From Chloroflexota bacterium (GTDB lineage: Bacteria; Chloroflexota; Dehalococcoidia; GIF9; UBA5629): a stretch of 64,000 nucleotides of DNA. A program made the position numbers and the translations under genes. Position 1 is the first letter of the stretch; the number at the start of each line of letters is the position of its first letter. Where the stretch lies: assembly GCA_016875875.1 (NCBI GenBank), contig VGOP01000003.1, forward strand, positions 1 through 64,000. The letters run 5' to 3'. Positions 1-9,113 of the stretch are shown here, piece by piece. The notes beneath the pieces were generated by a model that saw only the letters and a list, made by a program, of their open reading frames with translations, was not told the DNA's origin and searched no databases.

Positions 1-3000
1 CCAAATCGCTCCTGATGTCCGCTGGGATGTCCTCTCGGTCCATAAGCAACTGGGCATAGCCAGTGACTGCGGTGAGAGGATTATTTATCTCGTGGGCAAC
101 GCCGGCTGCCATCTCGCCCACAGAAGCCAGGCGGCTGGTAGCTTGAGCCTTTAGCTCCAGTTGTCTCCTGTCATCTTCAGCCTGCTGGCGCTCGGTAATA
201 TCACGACCGACGCCCCGAAAACCGATAATTCCCCCTACCTGGCTGCGCAAAAGAGAAACGGAGGCCTCGGCAAATCCTACGCTCCCATCCTTTCTGATGA
301 CTTTCCAGAGAAAGCCTTTATTCGGCTCGCCCGTTCTGAAGACCTGGTTAAAAGCCTCATACACGTGCTTGACATCATCTTCAGCCGTAAAGCCCCGATA
401 ATTCACCCCCAGTAGCTCCTCCATGGAATATCCCAGGTTGCGGCACGTAGCATCATTGACGAAGGTGATATTGCCGGCAAGGTCTACCTCAAAATAGCTA
501 TCCTCCATTTGTTTGAGTATAGTCCGGTATTTTCCCTCGGATTGCCGCAGCGCCTCCTCTGCCCGCTTGCGCTCGGTGATGTCACGGGAAATCCCTATTA
601 GCCCGATAGGACGACCATTCTCATCACGCAGGAAGGTCACTATCATTTCCACCCAGACCGTAGAGCCGTCTTTGCAGGTATGTTCAAGTTCTAGCATACG
701 CGATCTAGTCAAATCCTTCTGTTCCGTGCCTTCTATGGCTAGTTCCTCCTCAAAAGCCTTCATAACCACCTCAAGTGAGGACGGAGTAAAGATTTCCTCC
801 ACTGACTGAGACATAACTTCTTCAGCGGTATAGCCCCGGACCTGCAAAACAGATGGGCTCATATAGGTGAACTGCAAATTCATATCCATGGTCCAGATGA
901 TGTCTCTGGCATTCTCGGCGAGCAAGCGATATCTCTGTTCGCTCTTTTGCAGCATCTCCTCCGCCCGCTTGCGCTCGGTGAGGTCGCGGGCAATTCCCTG
1001 ACACGCGTAAAGTTTTCCCTCGCGGTAGATAGCAGATGCTGTGGCCTCCACATCCACATACCCACCATCCTTACGCCTCAGCCTGAACTCATATGCCTGT
1101 CTCTGAGTCCCAGTATCTCTCACCTCTTCGAGGGCGGCCAAAGCCTTAGGTAACTGGTCTTCGCTCAATAGGGAAGCAAAATTGAGACTAGGGATGTCTT
1201 TTCTGTCATAACCCATCAATTTCAAGGCTTCATCGTTGGCGTCGAGAAAATTGCCTTCAAAATCATGTAAGTAAACGCAATCAGGTGAGCGGTCGAACAA
1301 CGCCCGATACCGCTCCTCGCTCTCCCGCAGTGTCTTTTCCGCCTGCTTGCGCTCGGTGATATCCTGCGCGATCCCTCTGATGACTAATGGATTGCCTGCC
1401 TCGTCCAAGATGAGTTCACCCGCTTCGGCCCATACCACGCGCACCATCCCGTCGGGCCAGATGACGCGGTATTCCAGCGGCATCGGCTTCTTGTCTTGGG
1501 TTACCGAAAGGTTTGCCCGCTCGACTGCAGCGCGGTCATCAGGATGGATGGCGCGGGCAATAACATCGGCTAAATCGCCGATGAAGTCGTCTTTATCAAT
1601 GCCGAAGATACTATACATCTGCTCCGACCATTCCAACTGGTTGGATTGGATGTGCCATACCCAGTTTCCCACATTGGCGACTATCTGGGCTTTTTTCAGT
1701 TCGGTTTCAGATTCGCGAAGCCTCTCTTCCGCCCGCTTGCGCTCGGTGATATCACGGACGAATACAAACATCCGTCCACCGTCAGTTGACAAATAGTTGA
1801 CACTTATCTCAACGTCAACAATCTCGCCATCCTTACGTCGGTGACGGGTTTCAAAGCGGTCGTGGCCAACCTCCTTTATCTTTCGGATGCGTTGGGCTGT
1901 CTCCTCTGGTTTCTCTACAGCTTCAACATCAGGTATTGACATATTTAGAAGCTCTTCACGGCTGTAACCTGTCAGATGGCAGTAAGCCTCGTTCACATCT
2001 AAGAAGCGCCCCTGCATATCCACCAGCCAAAAACCATCTATGGTGGTGCGAATGATAGCCTGGTACTCCTGTTCCCGGGCTTTGCGCTCGGTGATGTCAC
2101 GGATGATTTCCTGGAGGTACGTTTTATTTTCTATCTTGATGCTCCGGCCGCTGACTTCCACAGGAAAAGTGGAGCCATCTTTGCGTTGATGTATGGCTTC
2201 TGCTATGATTGCGCCTTTTTGCTGGATTTTACGTAGCTGTGCCTGATATGTGGGTAGGCCTCCGGGTGATATGAGAGCCGCCAGCGGCAGGCCTAGCATT
2301 TCCCGTCGCGTGTAGCCGTATGCTTCAAGCGCCTGGTCATTAACTTCGACGATGTGTTGATCCTCAGCGATCAAGAGGATGATGTCATTGGCGTATTTCA
2401 CCAGATACTCAAAGTGGCGGCGCAGTGCCTGAGCCTCAATTTCTGCCTGATACAATGTCTGATACACCAGCCTTTGCCTCCGCTGCCAGATGAGCCCGAT
2501 GACGGCAATCGCAGCAGCCAGCAGTCCAGCGGAGAAAGCTATAATGAGACTAGACCCAAAGCGCCATGCCGAGAATGCCTCGCTGGTATCGATTTTGGCT
2601 ACCATATACCACGGAGAATCGGGGATATGCTTCAGGGCAGCTAATACCTCTACTTCGCGGTAATCCTTGCCCTCAACGACTCCCTCTTTACCCAGGACAG
2701 CCATGACAGCGGGGGCTTCCTGTTGGTTCAGAGGGATTCTCAGTTTAAGCGCGGTGTCTTTCTGGAAGCGTAAATCGTTCAAAAACAACACCTGGTCGCC
2801 ATCGCGTTCCACCAGCAAAATCTCGGCGGTCTCGCTTGGTACGGGCTGGGACTGTATCAGCGGATAAAGGTATTGAGAGGGGTCGATACAGAAAACCACG
2901 GCGCCTAATGCCGACTGCGAATCTTGCCCCCAGGGAAAGAGCGGCGCAATCACATCCAGATGTGGGGAATTGCTGTCCGGAGGATAATGGAAATCGACCA

Positions 3001-3508
3001 TGACGGCTTTATGCTCTTTGATGGCAACTGCCAGTTGTGACAATGTCACATCGCTGAGGCGATGCACATTATCATTGAGGCTTAGAAGCACCTTACCATT
3101 CACGTCAACCAGCAGTATATCCTGGTATGGATATGATTTCGCTATGATTGCTAACCTGGCAAGAATTTTATTTTTAATCTCAGTGTCAGTCGGCGAAGCC
3201 ACATACCTTTCGACCCCTTCTGTGAAGAATGGGCTTTCCACGAGCATATCGGCATCCATCAACCTTTCAGCACGCCACTCCACAATCTGCTCCGCCTTCA
3301 ATTGAGCCACGATTGACAGTCCACTCTCAATACGCTGGCGCATCTGTTGCTCCTGGAAATAGTAAAATACATATCCTCCAAGCAAAATGACCACTGCCAC
3401 CAGTGCTATCATCAGGTGGAACCTGTAAGGTGAAAGGGGACTTGTGCTTTTAGGGGTGCCGTTTAGCGGAGCTTTAAATTTTTCCTTACCCAGTGGTTTT
3501 CTTGCCAC
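1..3508 (-). CDS. Multi-PAS sensor histidine kinase (C-terminus cut by window edge)
   Basis: About 1169 residues are visible. The start is a GTG at 3508 preceded by AAGGAGGA (3513-3520). In order: a short cytoplasmic tail, a membrane helix (about residues 34-50), an extracytoplasmic Cache-like sensor region, a second helix ending before WQRRQR, then six PAS/PAC modules, each closing with a DITERK- or LTERK-like sequence, and finally the phospho-acceptor H-box (VGEMAAGVAHEINNPL) near the left edge. The ATPase domain lies outside the window. The family autophosphorylates the H-box histidine in response to ligand or redox cues and passes phosphate to a response regulator; the ligand cannot be read from sequence. 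The repeated PAC ends make recurrent near-identical DNA segments inside the gene (about 560-600, 960-990, 1345-1370, 1730-1760, 2080-2110). Its partner regulator is not in view. Confidence 0.93.
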   Translation of the reverse strand, partial: MARKPLGKEKFKAPLNGTPKSTSPLSPYRFHLMIALVAVVILLGGYVFYYFQEQQMRQRIESGLSIVAQLKAEQIVEWRAERLMDADMLVESPFFTEGVERYVASPTDTEIKNKILARLAIIAKSYPYQDILLVDVNGKVLLSLNDNVHRLSDVTLSQLAVAIKEHKAVMVDFHYPPDSNSPHLDVIAPLFPWGQDSQSALGAVVFCIDPSQYLYPLIQSQPVPSETAEILLVERDGDQVLFLNDLRFQKDTALKLRIPLNQQEAPAVMAVLGKEGVVEGKDYREVEVLAALKHIPDSPWYMVAKIDTSEAFSAWRFGSSLIIAFSAGLLAAAIAVIGLIWQRRQRLVYQTLYQAEIEAQALRRHFEYLVKYANDIILLIAEDQHIVEVNDQALEAYGYTRREMLGLPLAALISPGGLPTYQAQLRKIQQKGAIIAEAIHQRKDGSTFPVEVSGRSIKIENKTYLQEIIRDITERKAREQEYQAIIRTTIDGFWLVDMQGRFLDVNEAYCHLTGYSREELLNMSIPDVEAVEKPEETAQRIRKIKEVGHDRFETRHRRKDGEIVDVEISVNYLSTDGGRMFVFVRDITERKRAEERLRESETELKKAQIVANVGNWVWHIQSNQLEWSEQMYSIFGIDKDDFIGDLADVIARAIHPDDRAAVERANLSVTQDKKPMPLEYRVIWPDGMVRVVWAEAGELILDEAGNPLVIRGIAQDITERKQAEKTLRESEERYRALFDRSPDCVYLHDFEGNFLDANDEALKLMGYDRKDIPSLNFASLLSEDQLPKALAALEEVRDTGTQRQAYEFRLRRKDGGYVDVEATASAIYREGKLYACQGIARDLTERKRAEEMLQKSEQRYRLLAENARDIIWTMDMNLQFTYMSPSVLQVRGYTAEEVMSQSVEEIFTPSSLEVVMKAFEEELAIEGTEQKDLTRSRMLELEHTCKDGSTVWVEMIVTFLRDENGRPIGLIGISRDITERKRAEEALRQSEGKYRTILKQMEDSYFEVDLAGNITFVNDATCRNLGYSMEELLGVNYRGFTAEDDVKHVYEAFNQVFRTGEPNKGFLWKVIRKDGSVGFAEASVSLLRSQVGGIIGFRGVGRDITERQQAEDDRRQLELKAQATSRLASVGEMAAGVAHEINNPLTAVTGYAQLLMDREDIPADIRSDL

Positions 3509-3917
3509 CGTCTCCTCCTTACAAGAGAAGTTGCAGGTTAAATACGCAATCTGTTGCCACAAACAAAAAGGGGCAGGCGAATACCATTTTGAAATCCGAC
3601 CATCGTGTATTCGCTTTGCCCTTCTCCATGCTCATGCCCACCTGCACGCCTTACAAAACGAGAGCCTATAGCTAAGCTATGTCATCGTCTCTCTTTATTC
3701 ATTCTATTGTGCTCGCATATAGTTGTCAACAGATAGAATGTACCAACACCCACGTGTCATCGCGAGCGGTTGTAGGGACACACCTTTAGATCTATCCGCT
3801 TTGGCTGATTGTCATGGCAAAGGGCTGGCAATGACAACGAATATTATAGGTGTATGACCTGTGCCAGATTATAGACACGCGGTTGCGGGGTTCTATGAGC
3901 TGATACTATTGCCTAAC
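3509..3917. other. Intergenic region with one copy of a dispersed repeat
   Basis: No convincing gene is seen. About 3753-3840 carries a segment (TCATCGCGAG near one end, GGCAATGACAACGAA at the other) that resembles segments near 14810-14910, 51930-52050 and 62750-62790. It looks like a non-coding dispersed repeat rather than a regulatory site of either neighbour. Confidence 0.45.
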
Positions 3918-3993
<76 letters not shown>

Positions 3994-4085
3994 GTATGCT
4001 AGTTCATTATACTAGCAAGCAGCTCGCCTTAACAAGCTCGGCTTGGCGTGTATTTTAGCTGGTGTTATACATATTAATGTGGTGG

Positions 4086-4091
4086 TATAAT
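4086..4091 (+). promoter_or_regulatory. Extended -10 box placed for a leaderless mRNA
   Basis: TATAAT preceded by TGG (extended -10, TGn) lies exactly 7 nt before the ATG at 4099. No Shine-Dalgarno fits between them, so transcription probably begins at the start codon. The -35 region is weak. Confidence 0.6.
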
Positions 4092-4098
4092 CTACCAA

Positions 4099-4785
4099 AT
4101 GCGTTTCACTGTGAGCGGCAGGCACGGGAAATTACTGACTACCCTCTTAGCGGGGGGCCTGGGGAATCTCCTCGCCCTTTTATCCACTTCGCTTATATCT
4201 ACACAACCACAAATCGCCTTCGATTTGTCACATCTGGCGACCTTTGCCATCGCCATACACTTCGGGCCGTATTACGGGTTGCTTGCCGGAGCTACGGTAG
4301 CCATATATCCCTATGTTAAATTTGGCGTTCTGGGCGCCTATGGCCCCGTGGTAGGACTTTCCATAATAGTCGGCAAAGCGATGACAGGGCTAGTCTGCGG
4401 AGTGCTGGCCCGCAGGATGCGTCCCTACCTTGCTGTGCCACTCTCCTTTATACCTGAATCTCTGTTTACCCTTGCTTTTCTAAAGGCGGTACAGGTATGG
4501 ATGCTGCCGGATGCACTGACGGGGAATACGATTTCAGACATACTGATCAAAGGCTGGGTTGAGGTTCTAATCATGTCGTTTATATTAGAGACGGTGACTC
4601 GCAGGCATGTTGTTGAGACTGCCGTACTACTGCTGGAGATATTTATCATAACACTTTTGGTGCATAAGGAGGGGACGCATACGCTGGCCCTTTTGCTGGT
4701 GACGGTCTTCGTTATCATGATTACCATCGATTTGATCGGGCAGTATCGAGGTAAAGACAAGAAGGGTGCCAATGGCTTCAAGTAG
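4099..4785 (+). CDS. Polytopic membrane protein, ECF-transporter S-component-like
   Basis: 228 residues with about six hydrophobic segments (roughly 11-33, 40-60, 62-80, 85-105, 115-135, 175-215) and a charged Lys-rich tail. The segment FGPYYGLLAGATVAIYPYVKFG resembles the Gly-rich helices of substrate-binding S components of energy-coupling-factor vitamin transporters, but no EcfA or EcfT gene is adjacent and the substrate is unknown. The start is the ATG 7 nt after an extended -10 box, so the mRNA is probably leaderless. It stands alone between tRNA-Ala (opposite strand) and rubrerythrin. An unclassified integral membrane protein is the alternative. Confidence 0.7.
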   Translation: MRFTVSGRHGKLLTTLLAGGLGNLLALLSTSLISTQPQIAFDLSHLATFAIAIHFGPYYGLLAGATVAIYPYVKFGVLGAYGPVVGLSIIVGKAMTGLVCGVLARRMRPYLAVPLSFIPESLFTLAFLKAVQVWMLPDALTGNTISDILIKGWVEVLIMSFILETVTRRHVVETAVLLLEIFIITLLVHKEGTHTLALLLVTVFVIMITIDLIGQYRGKDKKGANGFK

Positions 4786-4805
4786 CATGTGATTTAGATT
4801 AAAAT

Positions 4806-4822
4806 ATAGTTAATTAAACTAT
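4806..4822. promoter_or_regulatory. Palindrome upstream of rubrerythrin, possible operator
   Basis: ATAGTT-AATTA-AACTAT is a perfect 6-bp inverted repeat directly before the rubrerythrin Shine-Dalgarno (AGGAGGGGG). Its position suits a repressor site in the 5' leader. It does not match a classical PerR/Fur box, so the regulator is unknown. Confidence 0.35.
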
Positions 4823-4835
4823 CAGGAGGGGGATT

Positions 4836-5339
4836 ATGAGCAAAACCAATGAGAATCTGCAAGAAGCGTTTGCCGGAGAAAGCCAGGCCAGTCGCAAATA
4901 CCTGTATTTTGCTGAGAAAGCTGACGAAGAGGGGCATAAGCAGATAGCAAGATTATTTCGCGCTGCATCGGACGCTGAGACAGTCCATGCCCGGAACCAC
5001 TTAAAGGTCATGCAGGGGATAAAGTCAACCAAGGACAACCTGAATACGGCAATCGGTGGGGAGAACTACGAGTTCACCAAGATGTACCCCGAGTTCATGA
5101 AGCAGGCTGACGCCGAAGGTGATAAGAAGGCGAAAGACAGCTTCGACCTGGCGAATACGGTTGAGCAAATTCATCACCGCCTATATCAGGCTGCTCTATC
5201 TTTGTTAGAAAAAGGTCAGGATATGACTGAGCAGCCAATTTATGTTTGCCAATACTGCGGCAATACAGTCGAAGGTGAAGCTCCTGATAAATGCCCCGTC
5301 TGCGGAATGCCCAAGAAGATGTTCAAGCGAATCGACTAG
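4836..5339 (+). CDS. rbr: Rubrerythrin
   Basis: 167 residues, the normal length. Residues 1-130 form the ferritin-like four-helix domain with the expected carboxylate ligands (ESQASRKY near residue 14, AETVHARNH near 47, a further Glu in TVEQIHHR near 109). The C-terminus is a rubredoxin-like Fe(SCys)4 knot: CQYCG (about 138-142) and CPVCG (about 153-157). Rubrerythrins reduce hydrogen peroxide to water in the cytoplasm of anaerobes using electrons from rubredoxin or ferredoxin. A strong Shine-Dalgarno precedes the ATG; a palindrome sits just upstream. It marks an anaerobic, oxygen-defending lifestyle. Confidence 0.97.
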   Translation: MSKTNENLQEAFAGESQASRKYLYFAEKADEEGHKQIARLFRAASDAETVHARNHLKVMQGIKSTKDNLNTAIGGENYEFTKMYPEFMKQADAEGDKKAKDSFDLANTVEQIHHRLYQAALSLLEKGQDMTEQPIYVCQYCGNTVEGEAPDKCPVCGMPKKMFKRID

Positions 5340-5380
5340 ATGCTGCATCCCAACAGCAATTCAAATAAAGGAGGTGAGCT

Positions 5381-5668
5381 ATGTCGAAGAAGATGTCTGA
5401 AGAGGAAATCCGCGAAATAGCCACGCAGAGGGTGCGAAGAAGGAGGGGATTTTACTCCCATCTGACCGCATACGTCCTCGTCAATTTGATGCTTGTAGCC
5501 ATCTGGTACTTTACAGGCGCAGGTTATTTCTGGCCGATGTGGGTGATGCTGTTTTGGGGAATAGGGTTAGTGTTCAATGCCGTAGCCGTCTTTGTAAAAA
5601 GTGATATAGGGTCAGAGAGGGCAGCGGTAGAAAAAGAAATAGAAAAAATCAAAAAAAGCGGCACTTAG
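5381..5668 (+). CDS. 2TM-domain protein
   Basis: 95 residues. A basic amphipathic N-terminus (EEIREIATQRVRRRRGFYSHL) leads into two membrane helices (about 23-43 and 48-70), followed by a charged coiled tail (VEKEIEKIKK). This is the pattern of the 2TM family, small membrane proteins also found fused to histidine kinases; biochemical role unknown. AAAGGAGGTG ends 4 nt before the ATG. It lies 41 nt after rubrerythrin and could share its transcript. Confidence 0.85.
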   Translation: MSKKMSEEEIREIATQRVRRRRGFYSHLTAYVLVNLMLVAIWYFTGAGYFWPMWVMLFWGIGLVFNAVAVFVKSDIGSERAAVEKEIEKIKKSGT

Positions 5669-5821
5669 CTTTAGAACTCATCTGCCCAAATAGGCGAATA
5701 AGATTAGCCACCTGGCAGAGCAGTGTGGACAGTTACCGAACTTTGCTTTGAGAGGAAACTGTTGGCTACGGGTCTACAGCAGTCGCTCCGCTGAAATGTT
5801 AATTGCGCTGGCAGGTATATA

Positions 5822-6253
5822 TTAAAGTGAATAGATTTCTTTGCCAAAAGTATGGACCCAATTCTTATTTAGAGCCTCTATTGCCCCTTTGGTTTCGTCC
5901 ACTCCGATGATGACTATGGGCTGTCCGCTTTCGCCCCTGCCTAGATAGGTATAGAAATAGAGAACATTAATTTTAGAATCACGCAGTGGCTTTAGCACGG
6001 CCTGGAGACCTCCGGGATGATCAGGGACTTCCACTGCTATTACATCGGTTTCGTGTACAGAATAGCCTTGGCTTCTCAGCACGTTAGCCGTTTTCTCCGG
6101 GTTATCCGTTACAAATCTCACAGTACTAAAATCGGATGTATCAGCCACTGAAATAGCTCTGATGTTTATTCCCTCTCTTCCCAGACACTCGCTCACCGCC
6201 AAGAATTTACCGGGCACATTTTCCAAGGTTACTGAAATCTGCTTTACGGACAT
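5822..6253 (-). CDS. Tandem ACT-domain protein
   Basis: 143 residues with two consecutive ACT folds: residues 1-68 (QISVTLENVPGKFLAVSECL, then GINIRAISVADT) and 69-143 (DVIAVEVPDHPGGLQAVLKPL, then INVLYFYTYLG). ACT domains bind amino acids and control linked enzymes. It is the last gene of a 2-oxoacid:ferredoxin oxidoreductase operon, 34 nt after the gamma subunit; similar stand-alone tandem-ACT proteins commonly accompany branched-chain or aromatic 2-oxoacid oxidoreductases. It probably senses the amino acid linked to that enzyme. A GAGGAG Shine-Dalgarno supports the ATG at 6253. Confidence 0.88.
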   Translation of the reverse strand: MSVKQISVTLENVPGKFLAVSECLGREGINIRAISVADTSDFSTVRFVTDNPEKTANVLRSQGYSVHETDVIAVEVPDHPGGLQAVLKPLRDSKINVLYFYTYLGRGESGQPIVIIGVDETKGAIEALNKNWVHTFGKEIYSL

Positions 6254-6287
6254 TGATTACTCCTCGATTAAATATACTTAACTCATT

Positions 6288-6818
6288 TTAGAAAAGGCCA
6301 TATCCTGCCCTTAAGGCCTTTTCGTTAATAGCTAGTAATTTTTGTTTCATGCCTAGAATATCCTTCAGCGTTTCAATCACGCTAGACAGGGAAACCAGGC
6401 TGCTCCTTTTGGTGAATGCGCCCAGCATCACCATGTTGGCAGCTTTCGGATTACCCAACTCTTCGGCAATACTATTTGCTGGCACCCTAACGATATTAAT
6501 GTCACCTCTTGAGATTGCAGATTCTACCAAGGAGGAATTGATGAAAAACAAACCACCTGACTGAATTTGGTTCTGGAATCTAACTGCAGAGGGTTGATTC
6601 ATGGCAATAATAAATTCGGGTGATGAAGCCACCGGAGATGCGATCTCATCATCTGATATGACCACGGTGCAATTGGCAGTACCGCCACGGACCTCAGCGC
6701 CATAGGAGGGCAGATAGGTTACATTTTTGCCTTCGAGCATTGCTGCCTGGGCTAAATTTAGCCCCATGGACATAACACCCTGACCTCCAAAACCGGCAAT
6801 GACCGTTTTAATCAGCAT
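6288..6818 (-). CDS. 2-oxoacid:ferredoxin oxidoreductase, gamma subunit
   Basis: 176 residues, typical for a separate gamma subunit. The GFGGQGV motif near residue 10, the YGAEVRGG segment (about 40-47) and SPEFIIAMNQPSAVRF are hallmarks of the CoA-binding gamma domain of pyruvate/ketoisovalerate/ketoglutarate ferredoxin oxidoreductases. The complex oxidatively decarboxylates a 2-oxoacid with CoA, reducing ferredoxin. The ATG at 6818 follows GGAGAGAGG; a GTG one codon upstream is too close to it. The gene overlaps the 3' end of the beta subunit, indicating translational coupling. Confidence 0.93.
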   Translation of the reverse strand: MLIKTVIAGFGGQGVMSMGLNLAQAAMLEGKNVTYLPSYGAEVRGGTANCTVVISDDEIASPVASSPEFIIAMNQPSAVRFQNQIQSGGLFFINSSLVESAISRGDINIVRVPANSIAEELGNPKAANMVMLGAFTKRSSLVSLSSVIETLKDILGMKQKLLAINEKALRAGYGLF

Positions 6819-7563
6819 CACCTCTCTCCGTGATGTCTTTTATCACACCTAACGGAAATACCTTTGTCATTTCTTTGTCTATCCATTGCCATGCTTCATA
6901 GGGGCTCATCTTCCAATTGGTGGGGCAGGGGGATAGTATCTCCACCATGGCGAAACCAAGCTTGCCAAGTTGCACCTGGAAGGCCTTGTGGATTGCCTTT
7001 TTGGTTTTTCGGATATTGGCTGGGGAGTTTACCGCCACCCGCTCTATGTAAGCCGCACCCTCAACTAGGGCCAAAATTTCGCTCATCTTTATGGGATGAC
7101 CTTCCAAAATAGCATCCCGTCCGTAAGGCGTAGTGGTCGTCTTCTGCCCCGAAAGTGTAGTTGGGGCCATCTGCCCACCGGTCATACCATAGACGGCGTT
7201 ATTGATGAAAATGGAGGTTACATTTTCTCCTCTGTTGGCAGCGTGTATAGTCTCGGCGGTACCGATGCCAGCAAGGTCACCGTCACCCTGGTAAGTGAAG
7301 ACAACTGCTTCAGGGAAAGCCCGTTTGATGCCGGTAGCCACGGCAGCACCCCTCCCATGTGCTGATTCCGCCATATCCACGTCGAAATAGTAGTAAGCAA
7401 AAACAGAACAGCCTGGAGGTGGGATGCCGATGACTTTATCCTGAAGGTTCATTTCGTCAATAACTTCACAGATAAGTCTATGGATAATAGAGTGCCCACA
7501 CCCCGGGCAATAGTGGAAGGTATTTCTCTTCAGCGATTTAGGCCTGGTAAATACTTTCTTCAC
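6808..7563 (-). CDS. 2-oxoacid:ferredoxin oxidoreductase, beta (TPP-binding) subunit
   Basis: 251 residues. CPGCGH near residue 19 and GDGDLAGIGTAE (about 93-104) plus NNAVYGMTGGQ form the thiamine-pyrophosphate/Mg site of the beta chain. The start is GTG within the GTGA overlap with the alpha-subunit stop. The C-terminal part (EILSPCPTNW) is typical of VorA/KorB chains. It works with the gene products on both sides. Confidence 0.95.
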   Translation of the reverse strand: MKKVFTRPKSLKRNTFHYCPGCGHSIIHRLICEVIDEMNLQDKVIGIPPPGCSVFAYYYFDVDMAESAHGRGAAVATGIKRAFPEAVVFTYQGDGDLAGIGTAETIHAANRGENVTSIFINNAVYGMTGGQMAPTTLSGQKTTTTPYGRDAILEGHPIKMSEILALVEGAAYIERVAVNSPANIRKTKKAIHKAFQVQLGKLGFAMVEILSPCPTNWKMSPYEAWQWIDKEMTKVFPLGVIKDITERGDAD

Positions 7564-8630
7564 TTATTCAATCCCTTCTGATAATAAAGACGTGAGATCA
7601 CCCGAGCCACTTCGCTTGGTGTGGGAATTACCCCTCCCGGCCTTCCATAGAAGGAGACTTCCCCTTGTCCTTCCAGAGCCAATTGCACATCTTCCAACAT
7701 CTGCCCCATGTTCATCTCGAAGACCAAGAATTGCTTCACTCCCTTCGCCAATTCCTTCGCTGCTTCGTAAGGGAACGGCCATAGAGTGATCGGCCTCAGC
7801 AGTCCAACCTTTAAACCTTCCGTTCTTACCGTCCTGATAGCTCCTTTAGCAATACGGGCTGCTATGCCAAAAGCAACTACTATTAACTCAGCATCTTCTG
7901 CCAAAAATGTTTCATAGGCAGTCTCATCTCTTTTGATTAACTCGTATCTTCTGAATAAGCTCCAGTTGATCTCCTCCAGTTCGGCTGGATTTGAGGTAAA
8001 GGTCTTTATAAATTTGCTGGGACGTCCCCTTGCGCCCCTCAGTGCATCACTCCTGATTGGCAATTCTGCTGGGGCTTCATGTTTGAATTCCACCGGCTCC
8101 ATCATCTGGCCTAGAATGCCATCTCCGAGGATAATGACGGGAATCTTGTATTTGTCAGCGAGGTCAAAGGCTTTATGTGTGAGGTCTGCCAGCTCCTGGA
8201 CTGATGAAGGCGCTAAAACAATTGTCCTGTAATCTCCATGACCTCCACCTCGAGTGGCCTGAAAGTAGTCTGATTGAGCAGCAACTATGCTTCCTAATCC
8301 CGGACCACCTCTGGACATATTGGCAATGACTGCTGGAAGCTCGCAGGCTGCTAGATAAGAAATTCCCTCCTGTTTTAGACTGATACCAGGACTGGATGAA
8401 GAGGTCATTGTTCTGACCCCAACCAAGCTGGCTCCATAGACCATGTTTACAGCAGCAATTTCACTCTCTGCCTGAATGAAAGAGCAGCCCTTCCTTCGGC
8501 TCAGATGAGTAGCCATATACTCGGTCAGCTCGTTCTGAGGCGTTATGGGATATCCGAAGTAGCTTTGGCAGCCTGCTCTGATGGCTGCTTCTCCGATAGC
8601 TGCGTTCCCGGTCATGAGGACCTTAGCCAC
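7560..8630 (-). CDS. vorB: 2-oxoacid:ferredoxin oxidoreductase, alpha subunit (VorB type)
   Basis: 356 residues. FGYPITPQNELTEYM, QAESEIAAVNMVYGAS, MTSSSSPGISLKQEG and GGGHGDYRTIVLAPSSVQE follow the alpha chain called VorB in 2-ketoisovalerate (3-methyl-2-oxobutanoate) ferredoxin oxidoreductases. Substrate preference within the branched-chain/2-oxoglutarate group cannot be fixed from sequence. GTG start with GAGGTG upstream, overlapping the ferredoxin gene by 8 nt. Confidence 0.94.
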   Translation of the reverse strand: MAKVLMTGNAAIGEAAIRAGCQSYFGYPITPQNELTEYMATHLSRRKGCSFIQAESEIAAVNMVYGASLVGVRTMTSSSSPGISLKQEGISYLAACELPAVIANMSRGGPGLGSIVAAQSDYFQATRGGGHGDYRTIVLAPSSVQELADLTHKAFDLADKYKIPVIILGDGILGQMMEPVEFKHEAPAELPIRSDALRGARGRPSKFIKTFTSNPAELEEINWSLFRRYELIKRDETAYETFLAEDAELIVVAFGIAARIAKGAIRTVRTEGLKVGLLRPITLWPFPYEAAKELAKGVKQFLVFEMNMGQMLEDVQLALEGQGEVSFYGRPGGVIPTPSEVARVISRLYYQKGLNK

Positions 8631-8832
8631 GATACACCTCTATTGCTACTTCCGGGCAGACCAATGCACAAATAGCACACCCAGTACATTCGCCATTGTC
8701 ATTAAATACAGCCGGCAGATAGCCATTCATATTTAATTTATCAGAAAGAGCAATAATGCCCTTGGGGCAGAAAGAGATGCAAAGTTCACACCCTTTGCAC
8801 AGATCACGGGAAATTTCAATAGATCCTTTCAT
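8623..8832 (-). CDS. 2-oxoacid:ferredoxin oxidoreductase, delta (2[4Fe-4S] ferredoxin) subunit
   Basis: 69 residues with two CxxCxxCxxxCP clusters (CKGCELCISFCPKG and CTGCAICALVCPEV), the small ferredoxin chain that takes electrons from the TPP subunit to external ferredoxin. It is the promoter-proximal gene of the five-gene operon delta-alpha-beta-gamma-ACT. Confidence 0.94.
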   Translation of the reverse strand: MKGSIEISRDLCKGCELCISFCPKGIIALSDKLNMNGYLPAVFNDNGECTGCAICALVCPEVAIEVYRG

Positions 8833-8925
8833 TTTAGGCTCTATTCTTAGAAGTTAGCACAGATTCACTGAAAATCGGATGAGCCGCGCAAGATTCGTAT
8901 AGCTCTCTATTCCAGTTTTCCTATA

Positions 8926-8954
8926 ATTGTATGCACAAATGTCCGTAATGACAA
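8926..8954 (-). promoter_or_regulatory. Promoter of the vor-type operon
   Basis: On the minus strand TTGTCA (8949-8954), a 17-nt spacer and TACAAT (8926-8931) form a good sigma70-type promoter. Predicted transcription starts near 8919, leaving a leader of about 85 nt before the ferredoxin gene. Confidence 0.6.
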
Positions 8955-9016
8955 GTTTCTCGATATAACCAGTATCCAAAAAGGGCGCTGTCATGGCGCT
9001 AAAAGGAGAATTAACA

Positions 9017-9085
9017 ATGAAGCGGAGTGCACTCCTCAACCGAACAAATACATCATATTTGGACCATATCAGTAGTTTTGCCTGA
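9017..9085 (+). CDS. Possible 22-residue peptide
   Basis: A short frame MKRSALLNRTNTSYLDHISS... starts with ATG 8 nt after AAAGGAG in an otherwise empty intergenic region between two minus-strand operons. Only the good ribosome-binding site supports it. No family is recognised; chance is a real alternative. Confidence 0.2.
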   Translation: MKRSALLNRTNTSYLDHISSFA

Positions 9086-9113
9086 GAATATCGACCCCCT
9101 CTGATTTATCTGG

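Noticed and set aside
1347-1796. 149-codon plus-strand frame and others across 161-3675
   Set aside because: Shadows of the multi-PAS kinase on the minus strand, whose frame is open through the whole region with clear PAS and H-box motifs.
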